Of a DNA stretch of 64,000 bases, positions 23,491-33,908 are shown in pieces. The notes beneath the pieces were generated by a model, which worked only from the letters and a program-made list of their open reading frames with translations, searched no databases and was not told the origin of the DNA. The DNA is from Lysobacterales bacterium. GTDB taxonomy: Bacteria; Pseudomonadota; Gammaproteobacteria; Xanthomonadales; Rhodanobacteraceae. The translations under genes and the position numbers were made by a program. Numbering within the stretch: the stretch's first letter is position 1; each line of letters begins with the position of its first letter. The stretch lies in the NCBI GenBank assembly GCA_017305055.1, contig JAFKMZ010000005.1, positions 62,001 to 126,000 of the forward strand. The letters run 5' to 3'.

Positions 23491-25380
23491 GTGGATGCCG
23501 CATGGACCATCGATGACGCCTGTCGCACCTATGCGGTGCGACACTGGGGTGACGGCTATGTCGACATTGATGCGGCCGGCCAGCTGCTGATGTGCCCGCG
23601 GGGTGCGGCAGGCCCGGGCCTGGCCCTGTCGGCCATCGTCGAGCGCGCGCATGTCCAGGGGCTGCGCCTGCCGCTGCTGGTGCGCTTTCCAGACATCCTC
23701 GCCGATCGCCTGGCGCGCATGCAGCGTGCGTTTGCACAGGCCATGGCCGCCACGGCGTATGCCGGTGGCTATACCGCGCTGTACCCGATCAAGGTCAACC
23801 AGCAGCAGAGCGTGGTCGGCGAGCTGGTCGCAGCCGGAACCCAGGGCTTCGGTCTGGAAGCGGGGTCCAAGCCCGAGCTGGTGGCCGTGCTCGGCATGGC
23901 CAGACCCGGCTGCACGATCGTCTGCAACGGTTACAAGGACCGCCAATATATCCGCCTGGCCTTGCTGGGACGCAAGCTCGGGTTGAACGTCTACATCGTC
24001 ATCGAGAAATTGTCCGAGCTCGACTACGTGCTGGAGGAGGCTGCGGCACTCGGCGTGGAACCACTGCTCGGCGTACGCGTGCGCCTGGCCTCGATTGGTG
24101 CCGGCAAATGGCAGAATACCGGCGGCGACAAGGGCAAGTTCGGCCTCTCGCCGTCGCAGGTTCTCGACCTGGTTGCCCGGTTGGATGCGGCTAGCCTCAA
24201 GCACATTCTGCGGCTGCAGCACTTCCACATGGGGTCACAGATTTCCAACCTGCACGACATTGCGCACGGCATGCGCGAGGCCACGCGGTATTACGTCGAG
24301 CTGCTGCGCATGGGCGTACCGCTGGACATCGTGGATGTGGGTGGTGGCCTGGGCGTGGACTACGAAGGTTCGCGCTCACGCAGCTACAACTCGATCAATT
24401 ACTCGCTTGAGCAGTATGCCCACGCCATCGTCCACGCCTTGGCCGAGGCGACGCGGGCCGAAGGCCTGCCTGCGCCGCACATCCTGACCGAGGCGGGACG
24501 GGCGATGACCGCGCATCACGCCGTGCTGGTGGTGAACGTCTCCGAGGTGGAGAGGCTGCCGCCCGGCGCGGTGGTCCCGGCGGAAAGCGGCGAGCCGGCC
24601 GTACTGCGCGACATGCGCGCCACCTGGGCCGAGTTGGACCAGCGCCCGGCCCTGGAGTTGTTCCACGAGGCCAAGCAGCTGCTGGCCGAGGGTCAGGCGC
24701 AGTTTGCCGCCGGGCAGCTCGACCTGGCCCATCGCGCGCGCCTGGACGACCTGTACTACGCCGTCGCCAACGCCGTGCGCGGCCGGCTGCTGCCGGCCGA
24801 GCGCGCGCATCGCCAGGTGCACGACGAGCTCGACGAGAAGCTGGTGGACAAGTACTTCGCCAATTTCTCCGTGTTCGAATCGATTCCGGACGTGTGGGCG
24901 ATCGGCCAGATCTTTCCCATCGCGCCGATTGCCCGCCTGGACGAGGCGCCCACGCGGCGCGGCGTCATCGTCGACCTGACCTGCGATTCAGATGGCCGCA
25001 TCGACCATTATGTGGACGCCGAGGGCGTCGACGTGAGCCTGGCCCTGCACCCGTTGCGCGAAGGCGAGCGCTATTGCCTGGGCATCTTCATGGTGGGGGC
25101 GTACCAGGAGACCCTGGGTGACATCCACAACCTGTTTGGCGATACCGACGCGGTGAACGTGCGCATCGATGGCGACGGCTTCCGCTTTTCGCACGTCCGC
25201 CGCGGCGACACCACCGACCTGATGCTGGACTACGTCGGCTACGATCTGGCGGCCTTGCGCGCCTGCTTCCGACGGCGCATTGCCGATGCCGGCTATGGCG
25301 GCAGCGAGGCCGAGGCGCTGTATGCCACGCTGGAGGCCGGGCTCACCGCTTATACCTATCTCGCCGACGGCGCGCGCTGA
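23491..25380 (+). CDS. speA: Biosynthetic arginine decarboxylase
   Basis: PLP enzyme making agmatine from arginine, first step of the polyamine route. About 629 aa. The start is taken as GTG 23491 because AGGAG (23479-23483) sits 7 bp upstream and the protein then begins VDAAWTIDDACRTYAV like other SpeA proteins. The PLP lysine is in YPIKVNQQQ, HFHMGSQI is the next conserved block, and the C-terminal beta domain is complete. It faces away from speE. Confidence 0.94.
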   Translation: MDAAWTIDDACRTYAVRHWGDGYVDIDAAGQLLMCPRGAAGPGLALSAIVERAHVQGLRLPLLVRFPDILADRLARMQRAFAQAMAATAYAGGYTALYPIKVNQQQSVVGELVAAGTQGFGLEAGSKPELVAVLGMARPGCTIVCNGYKDRQYIRLALLGRKLGLNVYIVIEKLSELDYVLEEAAALGVEPLLGVRVRLASIGAGKWQNTGGDKGKFGLSPSQVLDLVARLDAASLKHILRLQHFHMGSQISNLHDIAHGMREATRYYVELLRMGVPLDIVDVGGGLGVDYEGSRSRSYNSINYSLEQYAHAIVHALAEATRAEGLPAPHILTEAGRAMTAHHAVLVVNVSEVERLPPGAVVPAESGEPAVLRDMRATWAELDQRPALELFHEAKQLLAEGQAQFAAGQLDLAHRARLDDLYYAVANAVRGRLLPAERAHRQVHDELDEKLVDKYFANFSVFESIPDVWAIGQIFPIAPIARLDEAPTRRGVIVDLTCDSDGRIDHYVDAEGVDVSLALHPLREGERYCLGIFMVGAYQETLGDIHNLFGDTDAVNVRIDGDGFRFSHVRRGDTTDLMLDYVGYDLAALRACFRRRIADAGYGGSEAEALYATLEAGLTAYTYLADGAR

Positions 25381-25393
25381 GCGGCCACCCGCA

Positions 25394-26146
25394 TCAGTCG
25401 CGGTGCACCTGCAGGCCGGCGGCCGACTGGCTGACCGGCATCACCTCGATGCGGTTGATGTTGAGGTGCGGTGGCAGGGTCGCGATCCACCAGATCGTCT
25501 CGGCAATGTCCGAGGCGGTGATCGGGTGCGCGCCGGCATACAGCTGGTCAGAGGCGGCCTGGTCGCCACCGGTACGCACCAGGGTGAATTCGGTCTCGGC
25601 CATGCCCGGCTCGATCGAGGTCACACGCACGCCGGTGCCGTGCAGGTCGGTGCGCAGGTTCTGCGAGAACTGGGTGACGAAGGCCTTGGTGCCGCCGTAC
25701 ACGTTGCCACCACGGTAGGCATAGCTGCTGGAGATGGAGCTCAGGTTGACCAGCGCGCCGCGGCGCTCGATCAGCCGTGGCAGCAACAGGCGCGTCATGG
25801 CCACCAGCGCCGTGACGTTGGTGTCGATCATCTGCTGCCATTGGGCCAGGTCCGCGTCCTGCGCCGGTGCCGTACCCAGCGCCAGCCCGGCGTTGTTGAC
25901 CAGCAGGTCGACGCCGGCAAAGGCCTCGGGCAGGTCGGCGATGGCGGTGCGCATGGCGCCCAGGTCGCGCACGTCGAAGGCGCAGGTATGCAGCTGCGTG
26001 GAGTCGTGCTGCGCCGCCAGTGCTTGCAAACGCTCGGCGCGGCGGCCGCTGGCAATCACGCGCCAACCGCCGCGGAGGAAACGTTCAGTGGTGGCGGCAC
26101 CGAAGCCAGCAGTGGCACCGGTGATCCAGACGGTCTTGGTAGGCAT
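25394..26146 (-). CDS. Short-chain dehydrogenase/reductase, YdfG-like
   Basis: NAD(P)-dependent SDR, 250 aa. Cofactor motif TGATAGFG near residue 10, NNAG in the middle, and the catalytic Ser/Tyr/Lys in SSISSSYAYRGGNVYGGTKAF. Overall pattern (EPGMAETEFTLVR, HLNINRIEVMPVSQ) resembles E. coli YdfG, which oxidises 3-hydroxy acids such as L-allo-threonine. The end is convergent with speA, 13 bp apart. Substrate assignment is inference. Confidence 0.9.
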   Translation of the reverse strand: MPTKTVWITGATAGFGAATTERFLRGGWRVIASGRRAERLQALAAQHDSTQLHTCAFDVRDLGAMRTAIADLPEAFAGVDLLVNNAGLALGTAPAQDADLAQWQQMIDTNVTALVAMTRLLLPRLIERRGALVNLSSISSSYAYRGGNVYGGTKAFVTQFSQNLRTDLHGTGVRVTSIEPGMAETEFTLVRTGGDQAASDQLYAGAHPITASDIAETIWWIATLPPHLNINRIEVMPVSQSAAGLQVHRD

Positions 26147-26194
26147 TGGCGTATGGCTGAGGTGGGATGGTTGGCTGGGCGTGGCGCAGCGACG

Positions 26195-26929
26195 CTAGTT
26201 GCCTGCCTTCAAGGCGATGGCATTGAATCCGGCGCTGGCCAGCCGTTGTTTGATCGATTCCAGCTCGGTGGCGGAGCGGAACGGGCCGAGCCGCACCCGA
26301 TGGTAGGTTTGGCCTTCGATAGTTGCGGTCTGCACCTGGGCCACGAAACCCTGCAACGCGAGCTTGGCTTTCAGCGCGTCGGCATCCGTGGGGCTGGGGA
26401 ATGCCCCGACCTGAAGCAGGTAGCCGCTTCCTGCTGCGGGCATGGGCAGCGCGCTGGCTGGTGCTGCGGCAACGTCCTTGCTCACCGCGCGGTCGAGATT
26501 GGGTTGGGCCACCGTCGGTGCGGCCGGAGGCGCGGCAACGGCCTGCGCAGCTTGTGCAGCCTGGGCCGCCTGCTGCGCGGCAAGCTGCTTCTGCTGCTGC
26601 TCGGCCCGGGCCTGGGCGCTGATCTCGGCATCCGGGATGCGCACTTCCTTCTCGGACAATACCGAATAGAAGTCGTATTGCGGCTTCTTGCTCGGTGCGG
26701 CGCTGCTGGCGCCGGTGGCCACGCCCTGGTCACCACCGGCCTGGGCCACCGCTTGCGGATTGGCCTGCGGGGTATTGTCGGGCTTCATGCTGCGCAACAG
26801 GTTGCCGCGCAACACCATGACCATCAGCAAGGCGCCGACGACGAAGGCCACCACAGCATAGCCCCATCCCGGGAAGCCGCCTTGCCGGTTGCGGACTGCC
26901 TGACGGTTTCTACCCTTGCGCGCGGCCAT
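26195..26929 (-). CDS. SPOR-domain membrane protein (FtsN-like)
   Basis: 244 aa. Short cytoplasmic N-terminus ([18 protein letters not shown]), one membrane helix (WGYAVVAFVVGALLMVMVL, about residues 22-41), a Gln/Ala-rich coiled linker at about 110-140, and a C-terminal SPOR domain (YLLQVGAFPSPTDADALKAK ... YHRVRLGPF). SPOR domains bind denuded septal peptidoglycan. The start codon overlaps the argS stop (TGATG), so it is translationally coupled to argS; argS-SPOR pairs occur in many gammaproteobacteria, where the second gene is often called ftsN. Whether this is the essential FtsN is not certain. Confidence 0.88.
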   Translation of the reverse strand: MAARKGRNRQAVRNRQGGFPGWGYAVVAFVVGALLMVMVLRGNLLRSMKPDNTPQANPQAVAQAGGDQGVATGASSAAPSKKPQYDFYSVLSEKEVRIPDAEISAQARAEQQQKQLAAQQAAQAAQAAQAVAAPPAAPTVAQPNLDRAVSKDVAAAPASALPMPAAGSGYLLQVGAFPSPTDADALKAKLALQGFVAQVQTATIEGQTYHRVRLGPFRSATELESIKQRLASAGFNAIALKAGN

Positions 26930-28617
26930 CACATTTTCTCCGGAGCGGTGAGCCCAAGCAGGCCCAGGCCATTGCTCAATACTTGTCGGGTGGCCACCGC
27001 GAGTGCAAGGCGTGCGTTGCGCAATGCCGCGTCGTCGACCAGAAACTGATGTGAGTTGTAGTAGACATGGAAGGCATTTGCCAGCTCGCGCAGGCCGCTG
27101 GCGAGCAGTTGCGGCTCCAGTGCCGTGGCCGCGGCCTCGACCAGCTCCGGATACTTGGCCAACTCGGTCAGCAGCAGTTGTTCGTGCTCGGTGTCGAGAC
27201 GTGCCACGTTGGCCAGGCCCAGGTCGCGGTCGAAAGCCAGGCTCTTCTCTGCGGCCTGGCGCAGCACGCTGCATACGCGCGCGTGTGCGTACTGGATGTA
27301 GTAGACCGGGTTGTCGTTGCTTTTCGCCCGTGCCAGATCGACGTCGAACACCAGCTGGGAGTCGGATTTGCGCGCGATCAGGAAATACCGGGTGGCATCG
27401 CGGCCCACCTCGTCGATCAAGTCGCGCAGGGTGACATAGGAACCTGCCCGCTTGGAAATCTTCACCTCTTCGCCGCCGCGCATGACGGTGACCATCTGGT
27501 GCAGCACGTATTCGGGCCAATTCTTCGGGATACCGACCTCAAGCGCCTGCAGGCCGGCCCTGACCCGGGTGAGCGAGCCGTGGTGATCCGAGCCCAGCTC
27601 GGTGATTGCCCTCTTGTAGCCGCGCTCCCACTTGCTCAGGTGATAGGCCACGTCCGGCACGAAATAGGTGTAGGTACCGTCGGATTTGCGCATGACGCGG
27701 TCCTTGTCATCGCCGAAATCCGTCGTGCGCAGCCACAGTGCGCCGCCCTCCTCGTAGGTGCAGCCGTTCGCCACCAGCATGTGCACGGTGTCCTCGACCT
27801 TGCCGCTGGCGTACAGCGAGGATTCGAGGAAATGCACGTCGAAATGCACCCCGAACGCATCCAGGTCCAGGTCCTGCTCGTGGCGCAGGCTGGCCACGGC
27901 ATAACGACGAATCGCTTCCAGGTCCTCGACCTCGCCGCTGGGCTGGAGCGTGGTGTTGTCAGCGACCACCGGCACGCGTTCCAGGTAGGCGCGGGCCACG
28001 TCCGCGACGTAGTCGCCGCGATAGCCGCTTTCCGGCCAACCAGGATCTTCGGGAGCGATGCCGCGGGCGCGGGCCTGCACGGACGCGGCAAGGTTGGCGA
28101 TCTGCACCCCGGCGTCGTTGTAATAGAACTCGCGGTACACGTTCCAGCCATTGGCGGCGAGCAGCCGGCTCAGGCAATCGCCAATGGCGGCTGCCCGGCC
28201 ATGGCCTACATGCAGCGGGCCGGTCGGGTTGGCGGAGACGAATTCCACCCCAACGGCTTTCCCGCTGCCATTCTGGTTGCTGCCGTAACGTTCTCCCTCG
28301 GCCAGAATCCGCCCGATTTGCGCCAGCGCGGCATCGGCCGCGAGGAAAAAGTTGATGAAGCCAGGGCCGGCAATGTCGACCTTTTGCAGCAGCGTGCTCG
28401 GTGGCAAGGCCGCAACCAGCTTCGCGGCCAGTTCGCGAGGCTTGGCACGAGCCGCCCCGGCGAGCAGCAAGGCGAGGTTGCAGGCGAAATCACCATGGTC
28501 CCGGTTGCGGGCACGCTCGATCACGAAGGGTGGCAGCGTCAGATCGGCAGGGAGCTCGGCGCGCTCCTGGAGGGTTTGAAACGCCTTGGTCATCAAGGCG
28601 TGCAGCTGTGCTTTCAC
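26929..28617 (-). CDS. argS: Arginyl-tRNA synthetase
   Basis: Class I synthetase, 562 aa. N-terminal additional domain, then the HIGH-type motif in [18 protein letters not shown], the KMSKS-region equivalent [13 protein letters not shown], and the DALR anticodon-binding domain at the C-terminus ([10 protein letters not shown]). The stop overlaps the start of the SPOR gene by one base. The promoter must lie in the 391-bp gap between 28617 and radC. Confidence 0.96.
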   Translation of the reverse strand: MKAQLHALMTKAFQTLQERAELPADLTLPPFVIERARNRDHGDFACNLALLLAGAARAKPRELAAKLVAALPPSTLLQKVDIAGPGFINFFLAADAALAQIGRILAEGERYGSNQNGSGKAVGVEFVSANPTGPLHVGHGRAAAIGDCLSRLLAANGWNVYREFYYNDAGVQIANLAASVQARARGIAPEDPGWPESGYRGDYVADVARAYLERVPVVADNTTLQPSGEVEDLEAIRRYAVASLRHEQDLDLDAFGVHFDVHFLESSLYASGKVEDTVHMLVANGCTYEEGGALWLRTTDFGDDKDRVMRKSDGTYTYFVPDVAYHLSKWERGYKRAITELGSDHHGSLTRVRAGLQALEVGIPKNWPEYVLHQMVTVMRGGEEVKISKRAGSYVTLRDLIDEVGRDATRYFLIARKSDSQLVFDVDLARAKSNDNPVYYIQYAHARVCSVLRQAAEKSLAFDRDLGLANVARLDTEHEQLLLTELAKYPELVEAAATALEPQLLASGLRELANAFHVYYNSHQFLVDDAALRNARLALAVATRQVLSNGLGLLGLTAPEKM

Positions 28618-29008
28618 TGTGGCGCCGTGCTCTGCATGGAACCGGCAATGTTAACAGACGCGCCATTCCTGGGTGCCCAGCCGGGCGCGCATTGGCCGCC
28701 AGCGCGGTGCCGGGTTGCCGCAGCGAGCCGGAAAGCCGGCTGTGGATAACTCTGTGGGCAAGGCCGGTGGTACCTGCGGACGCACGGGCTGGCGTGGGCT
28801 GGCAAGCTGCATAGCGTCGGTATAAGTGATATGTATCAATAATATACAAATACAAGCTGAGGTGCGGCAGGTCATTTCGCTCGCAACTGATCGACGTCCG
28901 GATTGTGCATAAGTTTCACGTACTTGCCGGTTACCGTTTCACCACTGTTGACGTGGAAAGCGGTCCTCTTGCTGAGGCGAATCCGGCCAGACGGCGCTGG
29001 CACCGCCT
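28618..29008. other. Non-coding gap between argS and radC, with AT-rich patch and a DnaA box
   Basis: No convincing gene in these 391 bases. A markedly AT-rich stretch at about 28817-28857 (ATATGTATCAATAATATACA) stands out from the high-GC background and may carry the argS promoter. A perfect DnaA box (TGTGGATAA, i.e. TTATCCACA on the minus strand) lies at 28741-28749. No terminator hairpin with a T tract was seen. Confidence 0.5.
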
Positions 29009-29680
29009 TCAGAGCAGGCCGCGCGCGGCCATGGACACCGGTTCGCCACTGCCAATCACCAGGTGATCCAGCACCCGCACACCGACCAGCTGCAAGGCGC
29101 GGCCCAGATCCTGGGTGATGGCACGGTCGGCGGCGCTGGGTTCGGCCACGCCCGAGGGATGATTATGCGCAAAGATGACGGCGCAGGCGTTGTGCCGCAG
29201 GCAGGCGCGGACGACTTCGCGGACGTGCACGCTGGCGCCGTCAACGGTGCCGCGGAAGAGTTCCTCGAAGGCCAGCACCCGGTGGCGGTTATCCAGGTAC
29301 AGGCAGGCGAACACCTCATAGGGAAGATGGCGCAGTTGCGCGCGCAGGTAGCTGCCGCTGTCCCTCGGGCTGGTAAGCGCCGGCTGTTCCCGGAGTTGCT
29401 CGGACAAGCTGCGCCGAGCCAGCTCGAGCGCGGCGGACAGGCGGGCGCGCTTGGCCGGGCCCAGACCGTTGGCACGGATCTGTCCCTCCGGCTTGCCCAG
29501 CAGGGCGTCAAGGCTGCCGGCCTGGGTCAGCAGCTCGCGGCCGAGGGCGACCGCGTCCTTGCCGCGGCTGCCACTGCCGAGCAGCACGGCCAGCAGTTCG
29601 GCATTGGACAGCGCGCCGCTGCCATCGCTCAGCAGCTTTTCCCGGGGACGCTCACCGGGCGGCCATTCACGGATGCTCAT
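29009..29680 (-). CDS. radC: RadC-like JAB/MPN-domain protein
   Basis: 223 aa. N-terminal helix-hairpin-helix region (MSIREWPPGERPREKLL...LLGSGSRGKDA), then the JAMM metal site VIFAHNHPSGVAEPSAADRA, matching the HxHx7SxxD pattern. Widespread family once linked to repair; its true function is unsettled. Divergent from coaBC (97-bp gap), as is typical for gammaproteobacteria. Confidence 0.92.
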   Translation of the reverse strand: MSIREWPPGERPREKLLSDGSGALSNAELLAVLLGSGSRGKDAVALGRELLTQAGSLDALLGKPEGQIRANGLGPAKRARLSAALELARRSLSEQLREQPALTSPRDSGSYLRAQLRHLPYEVFACLYLDNRHRVLAFEELFRGTVDGASVHVREVVRACLRHNACAVIFAHNHPSGVAEPSAADRAITQDLGRALQLVGVRVLDHLVIGSGEPVSMAARGLL

Positions 29681-29777
29681 GACAATGAGGATGCTGCCGG
29701 TCGCGGGAGCGTGGCAGCGGCATTGCCGGGCCGATCCGGTAAGCTAGCAGTCTGCGTCATTGTCAGGTCGTCCCTAC

Positions 29778-30983
29778 ATGCGTCTTGCCCAACGTCGCAT
29801 TCTCGTCGGGGTATCTGGCGGGATTGCCGCCTATAAGAGTTGTGGACTGGTGCGGCGCCTGCGCGAGGCCGGGGCGGAAGTACGCGTGGTGATGACGGCG
29901 AACGCAGCCCATTTCGTGGGTGCGGCCACATTCCAGGCACTGTCCGGACAAGCCGTGCGCAGCAGCCTGTGGGATGCCCAGGCCGAGGCGGCCATGGGGC
30001 ACATCGAGTTGGCGCGTTGGGCCGAGCGTATCGTGATCGCGCCGGCGACGGCGGACCTGATCGCGCGCCTGGCCCATGGCATGGCCGATGACCTGCTGAC
30101 CACGCTGTGCCTGGCGACCACGGCGCCGCTGTACCTGGCGCCAGCCATGAATCGCCAGATGTGGGCGCACGCCGCCGTGCAGGCCAACCTGGCCGTGCTG
30201 CGCGAACGCGGCGTGCACGTCCTTGGTCCGGCCGCCGGTGAACAGGCCTGTGGCGAGGTCGGCGCCGGGCGCATGCTCGAGCCCGAAGCCCTGCGCGATG
30301 TCCTGGCGGCGTCGTTCGCCGACGAGGTGTTGCACGGGGTGCGCGTGCTGGTCAGTGCCGGTCCGACGTACGAGGATCTCGACCCGGTGCGCTATCTGGG
30401 CAACCGCTCGTCCGGGCGCATGGGTTTTGCGGTGGCGCAGGCGGCAGTAGAAGCGGGAGCGGCGGTCACGCTCGTTGCCGGCCCGGTGCAGCTGCCGACG
30501 CCGGCCGGGGTCGTGCGCCGCATCGACGTGCGCAGTGCCGCGCAAATGCATGCGGCTGTACTCGCGGCCGCGCCGCAAGTGGACATCTACATCGGTGCCG
30601 CCGCTGTCGGCGACTACCGCCCCGCGCACATGGCAGAACACAAGCTCAAGAAGCAGGCGAGTGACGGCCTCACCCTGGCGCTGGTGCAAAACCCGGATAT
30701 CCTCGCCAGCCTGGCGTCACAGTCTCCGCATCCGTTCCTGGTGGGCTTTGCCGCCGAGACCGATGCCGTCGCGGACTATGCGCGGGACAAGCTGCGGCGC
30801 AAGGGCCTGGACATGATCGCGGCCAATCAGGTGGGTGCTGGCGTGGGCATCGAAGTCGCCGACAACGCGCTGCAGGTGTTCTGGCCAGGCGGTTCGCAGA
30901 GCCTGCCACTGGCCACCAAGGAGGAGCTCGCGCGCGGCCTGGTGACGAGCATCGCGCAGCGCTATCGGGCCAGCCGCCCATGA
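29778..30983 (+). CDS. coaBC: Bifunctional CoaBC (phosphopantothenoylcysteine decarboxylase / synthetase)
   Basis: Two steps of coenzyme A synthesis in one chain, 401 aa from ATG 29778. The CoaC half binds FMN ([33 protein letters not shown] with the active Cys) and the CoaB half carries [22 protein letters not shown] and AAVGDYRP. The stop overlaps the dut start (ATGA), so the pair is co-translated; coaBC-dut is a conserved pair. Confidence 0.95.
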   Translation: MRLAQRRILVGVSGGIAAYKSCGLVRRLREAGAEVRVVMTANAAHFVGAATFQALSGQAVRSSLWDAQAEAAMGHIELARWAERIVIAPATADLIARLAHGMADDLLTTLCLATTAPLYLAPAMNRQMWAHAAVQANLAVLRERGVHVLGPAAGEQACGEVGAGRMLEPEALRDVLAASFADEVLHGVRVLVSAGPTYEDLDPVRYLGNRSSGRMGFAVAQAAVEAGAAVTLVAGPVQLPTPAGVVRRIDVRSAAQMHAAVLAAAPQVDIYIGAAAVGDYRPAHMAEHKLKKQASDGLTLALVQNPDILASLASQSPHPFLVGFAAETDAVADYARDKLRRKGLDMIAANQVGAGVGIEVADNALQVFWPGGSQSLPLATKEELARGLVTSIAQRYRASRP

Positions 30984-31456
30984 GCGCACCTGAGCGCAAC
31001 ACCGTGGACGTGGCGTTGAAGATACTCGATCCACGGCTGGGCCAGAGTATCGCCTTGCCGACCGTGGCCACGATCGGAAGCGCCGGCATGGATCTGCGCG
31101 CGGCCGTTGCCGCACCGCTGGTGTTGCAGCCGGGCGATACCGCCCTGGTGCCGACAGGCCTTGCCTTGCATATCGGCGACCCGAACTGGTGTGCACTGAT
31201 CGTGCCGCGCTCGGGCCTGGGCCACAAGCACGGCCTGGTCATGGGCAACCTGGTTGGGGTGATCGACGCGGATTACCAGGGACCGTTGATGATTTCGTGC
31301 TGGAACCGCGGCCGCGAGCCTTGCACTATTGATGTCGGCGACCGCATCGCGCAGTTGTTGCTGGTGCCGGTGGCGGCACCGCGCCTGTGTGTCGTCGCCG
31401 AGTTTGCACCCAGCGGGCGCGGGGATGGCGGATTCGGCTCCACGGGAATCGGTTGA
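30980..31456 (+). CDS. dut: dUTP diphosphatase
   Basis: Hydrolyses dUTP to dUMP, keeping uracil out of DNA. 158 aa, trimeric dUTPase family. Motifs seen: AGMDLRA (1), PRSGLG (2), [11 protein letters not shown] (3, catalytic Asp), GDRIAQLLL (4) and the C-terminal [11 protein letters not shown] (5). Start overlaps the coaBC stop. Confidence 0.96.
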   Translation: MSAPERNTVDVALKILDPRLGQSIALPTVATIGSAGMDLRAAVAAPLVLQPGDTALVPTGLALHIGDPNWCALIVPRSGLGHKHGLVMGNLVGVIDADYQGPLMISCWNRGREPCTIDVGDRIAQLLLVPVAAPRLCVVAEFAPSGRGDGGFGSTGIG

Positions 31457-31515
31457 TCGGAATACGGTTGCGCGGGGCATGATCGACCAGGAACACCAGG
31501 CTCACGAGGAGTGAC

Positions 31516-33876
31516 ATGGTACGCAGTGGATCGGGCAGGCGTCTCGCATTTGCGGCTCTGGACTGGCGTCGCCTGTTGTCGCTGGCTGGCGCCACCGCGT
31601 TGCTGGTGCTGGGTTTGTTCTGTGCTTGGCAAGCCTGGTTGATTGTGCATGAACAGGCCCTGGTGCAGCAGGTGCAGACGGCACGGGACCAGGCGGCGCG
31701 CGCGTTGGCATCCGAGATTGCGCGGGAGCGCGAGCCGGTGGAAAAGGTCCTCGCGGGTGTCGATCCGGCAATCGCCATGAGCGCGCCGCAAGCCGCGATC
31801 GCGACCTGGCGCCGGCAATTGCCGCAGGTGCTGCAGTTGGAGTTGTTCAGCGGCAGCCTGGATGAAGTGCTGCGTGCCAATTACCGCGTGTTCGGCTACG
31901 CCAAGGCGGCACAGCTGATGGCGGCCCCGGACGTGAATGGCGTCCCGCTCGCGCAAACCGTCATCAGTGGCGACGGAGAGCGTCGCCTGAGTTTCGTCAT
32001 CCCGGTCGGTACTTCGCGGCCGGCTCTAGGCTGGGCCTGGGTCGAGCTCCCGTTTGCCGGTTTGCAACAGCGCTTCGCCTCCCTGCCGACTGGCGGTGGC
32101 CGTCTGGATTTGCGCCAGAGTGGTCCCCAAGGCTACTTGCGGCTGCTGGCGCACGGCTCGCCGACCACGGCGGCCGGGCAGGATGGCGTTGCTGTCCCGG
32201 GCAGCGCGTTCAATGTTGGCGCGGCGCTGCCGCAGGCGTTCATCGTCCTGCCGAGGTCACTGGCCCTTGCCAGCTTGCTCGCCTTCCTCGGGGTGGCCGG
32301 CGGCCTCGCACTGCTGTACTGGCGTATGCGCGCCGCACGCCCGAAGGCGCTGGTCGAAGAACACGCTGAAGTGGTGTTGCCGGAATCCACCGCCGCGCCG
32401 AAGGCCACGCGCCCGGCACCGCGGGTGCCTGCGGCGGCTGGCGCCGCGAAACCGGCAGCGAAGGCACCTGTTGTCGCTGCGCCGGTTGCGGCGGCGACCG
32501 TCGATCCCGGCATCTTCCGCGCCTACGACGTCCGCGGCGTGGTGGGCACGAACCTGACCAGTGCCGTGGCCGAACGCCTCGGCCAGGCGGTCGGCGCGCT
32601 GATGCTGGAAAAGAACCTGCATGAGATCGTGGTTGGCAGGGACGGCCGCCTGTCCGGACCGGACCTGGTATCCGGCCTTTGCACTGGCCTGCGTGCGGCG
32701 GGCGTCGACGTGCTGGACATCGGTGCGGTGCCGACACCGGTGCTGTACTTCGCCACCTTCCATTGCAACACGGGCTGCGGAGTGATGGTGACCGGCAGCC
32801 ACAACCCGCCGGACTACAACGGCTTCAAGATCGTCGTCGGCGGCGAGACCCTGGCCGAGGGCGGCATCCAGGATCTGTACCAGCGCATCGCCAAGGGTGA
32901 CCTGCCCAGCGGCGGGCACGGCAGCCTGCGCGAGATCGACGTCGGCCCCGACTATCTGGAGCGGGTGGTATCCGACGTGCTGACCGAGCGCCGCCTGCGG
33001 GTCGTGGTGGACGCGGGCAACGGCATTGCCGGCAAGCTCGGGCCGGAGCTGCTGACCGGCATCGGCTGCGACGTGATCCCGCTGTACTGCGACGTCGACG
33101 GCACCTTCCCGAACCATCACCCGGACCCGTCCGATCCAGCCAACCTGCGCGACCTGGTCGACGCGGTGGGCAAGATCGGTGCCGATCTCGGTGTGGCGTT
33201 CGATGGCGATGGCGACCGCCTCGGCGTGGTCAGCCATGGCGGCGAGATCATCAGTCCGGACCGGGTGCTGATATTGTTTGCGCGCGACGTGCTGTCCCGC
33301 CAGCCTGGCGCCACGGTGATCTACGACGTCAAGTGCACCAGCCACCTCAAGGCCCAAATCCTGGACGCTGGTGGCAGCCCCCTCATGTGGCGTACCGGGC
33401 ACTCGCTGATCAAGGCCAAGATGCGCGAGACGGACGCAGAGCTGGCTGGCGAGATGAGCGGTCACTTCTTCTTCAAGGAGCGCTGGTACGGCTTCGATGA
33501 CGGTCTGTATTCCGCGGCGCGTCTGCTGGAGATTCTTGCCGGCGACCTGCAGCAACGCTCGCCAGACGAGATTTTTGCCTCCCTGCCCCGCAGCGCGGCC
33601 ACGCCGGAGCTGAAGATCCCGATGCGTGAGGGCGAGCCGTTCCGCTTCATGGAAAAATTCCGCGCCCAGGCAACTTTTGCCGACGCCGTCCTGACCACGA
33701 TCGACGGCGTACGTGCCGACTGGCCTGACGGCTGGGGCCTGGTGCGCGCCTCCAACACCACACCGGTGCTGGTGCTGCGCTTCGAGGCCGATACCACCGC
33801 TGCGCTGCGGCGGGTGCAGGATGTCTTCCGCCAGCAGTTGCTGGCGCTGGAATCCGGCTTGCAACTTCCGTTCTGA
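31516..33876 (+). CDS. algC: Phosphomannomutase/phosphoglucomutase with membrane-anchored N-terminal extension
   Basis: 786 aa, about 320 residues longer than a plain AlgC/XanA enzyme. The extension has a membrane helix near residues 20-42 (LAGATALLVLGLFCAWQAWL), a probable periplasmic sensor-like domain, a second helix near 250-272 (ALASLLAFLGVAGGLALLYW) and an Ala/Pro linker. The catalytic domain begins near residue 331 (DPGIFRAYDVRG). The phosphoserine is in TGSHNPPDYNGFK (about residue 428) and the metal site is DGDGDR. It supplies mannose-1-P or glucose-1-P for exopolysaccharide and LPS. It follows dut closely (59 bp). Confidence 0.9.
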   Translation: MVRSGSGRRLAFAALDWRRLLSLAGATALLVLGLFCAWQAWLIVHEQALVQQVQTARDQAARALASEIAREREPVEKVLAGVDPAIAMSAPQAAIATWRRQLPQVLQLELFSGSLDEVLRANYRVFGYAKAAQLMAAPDVNGVPLAQTVISGDGERRLSFVIPVGTSRPALGWAWVELPFAGLQQRFASLPTGGGRLDLRQSGPQGYLRLLAHGSPTTAAGQDGVAVPGSAFNVGAALPQAFIVLPRSLALASLLAFLGVAGGLALLYWRMRAARPKALVEEHAEVVLPESTAAPKATRPAPRVPAAAGAAKPAAKAPVVAAPVAAATVDPGIFRAYDVRGVVGTNLTSAVAERLGQAVGALMLEKNLHEIVVGRDGRLSGPDLVSGLCTGLRAAGVDVLDIGAVPTPVLYFATFHCNTGCGVMVTGSHNPPDYNGFKIVVGGETLAEGGIQDLYQRIAKGDLPSGGHGSLREIDVGPDYLERVVSDVLTERRLRVVVDAGNGIAGKLGPELLTGIGCDVIPLYCDVDGTFPNHHPDPSDPANLRDLVDAVGKIGADLGVAFDGDGDRLGVVSHGGEIISPDRVLILFARDVLSRQPGATVIYDVKCTSHLKAQILDAGGSPLMWRTGHSLIKAKMRETDAELAGEMSGHFFFKERWYGFDDGLYSAARLLEILAGDLQQRSPDEIFASLPRSAATPELKIPMREGEPFRFMEKFRAQATFADAVLTTIDGVRADWPDGWGLVRASNTTPVLVLRFEADTTAALRRVQDVFRQQLLALESGLQLPF

Positions 33877-33908
33877 GCACCCTTGATGGTGCGGCGCCCG
33901 GTGTGGAA

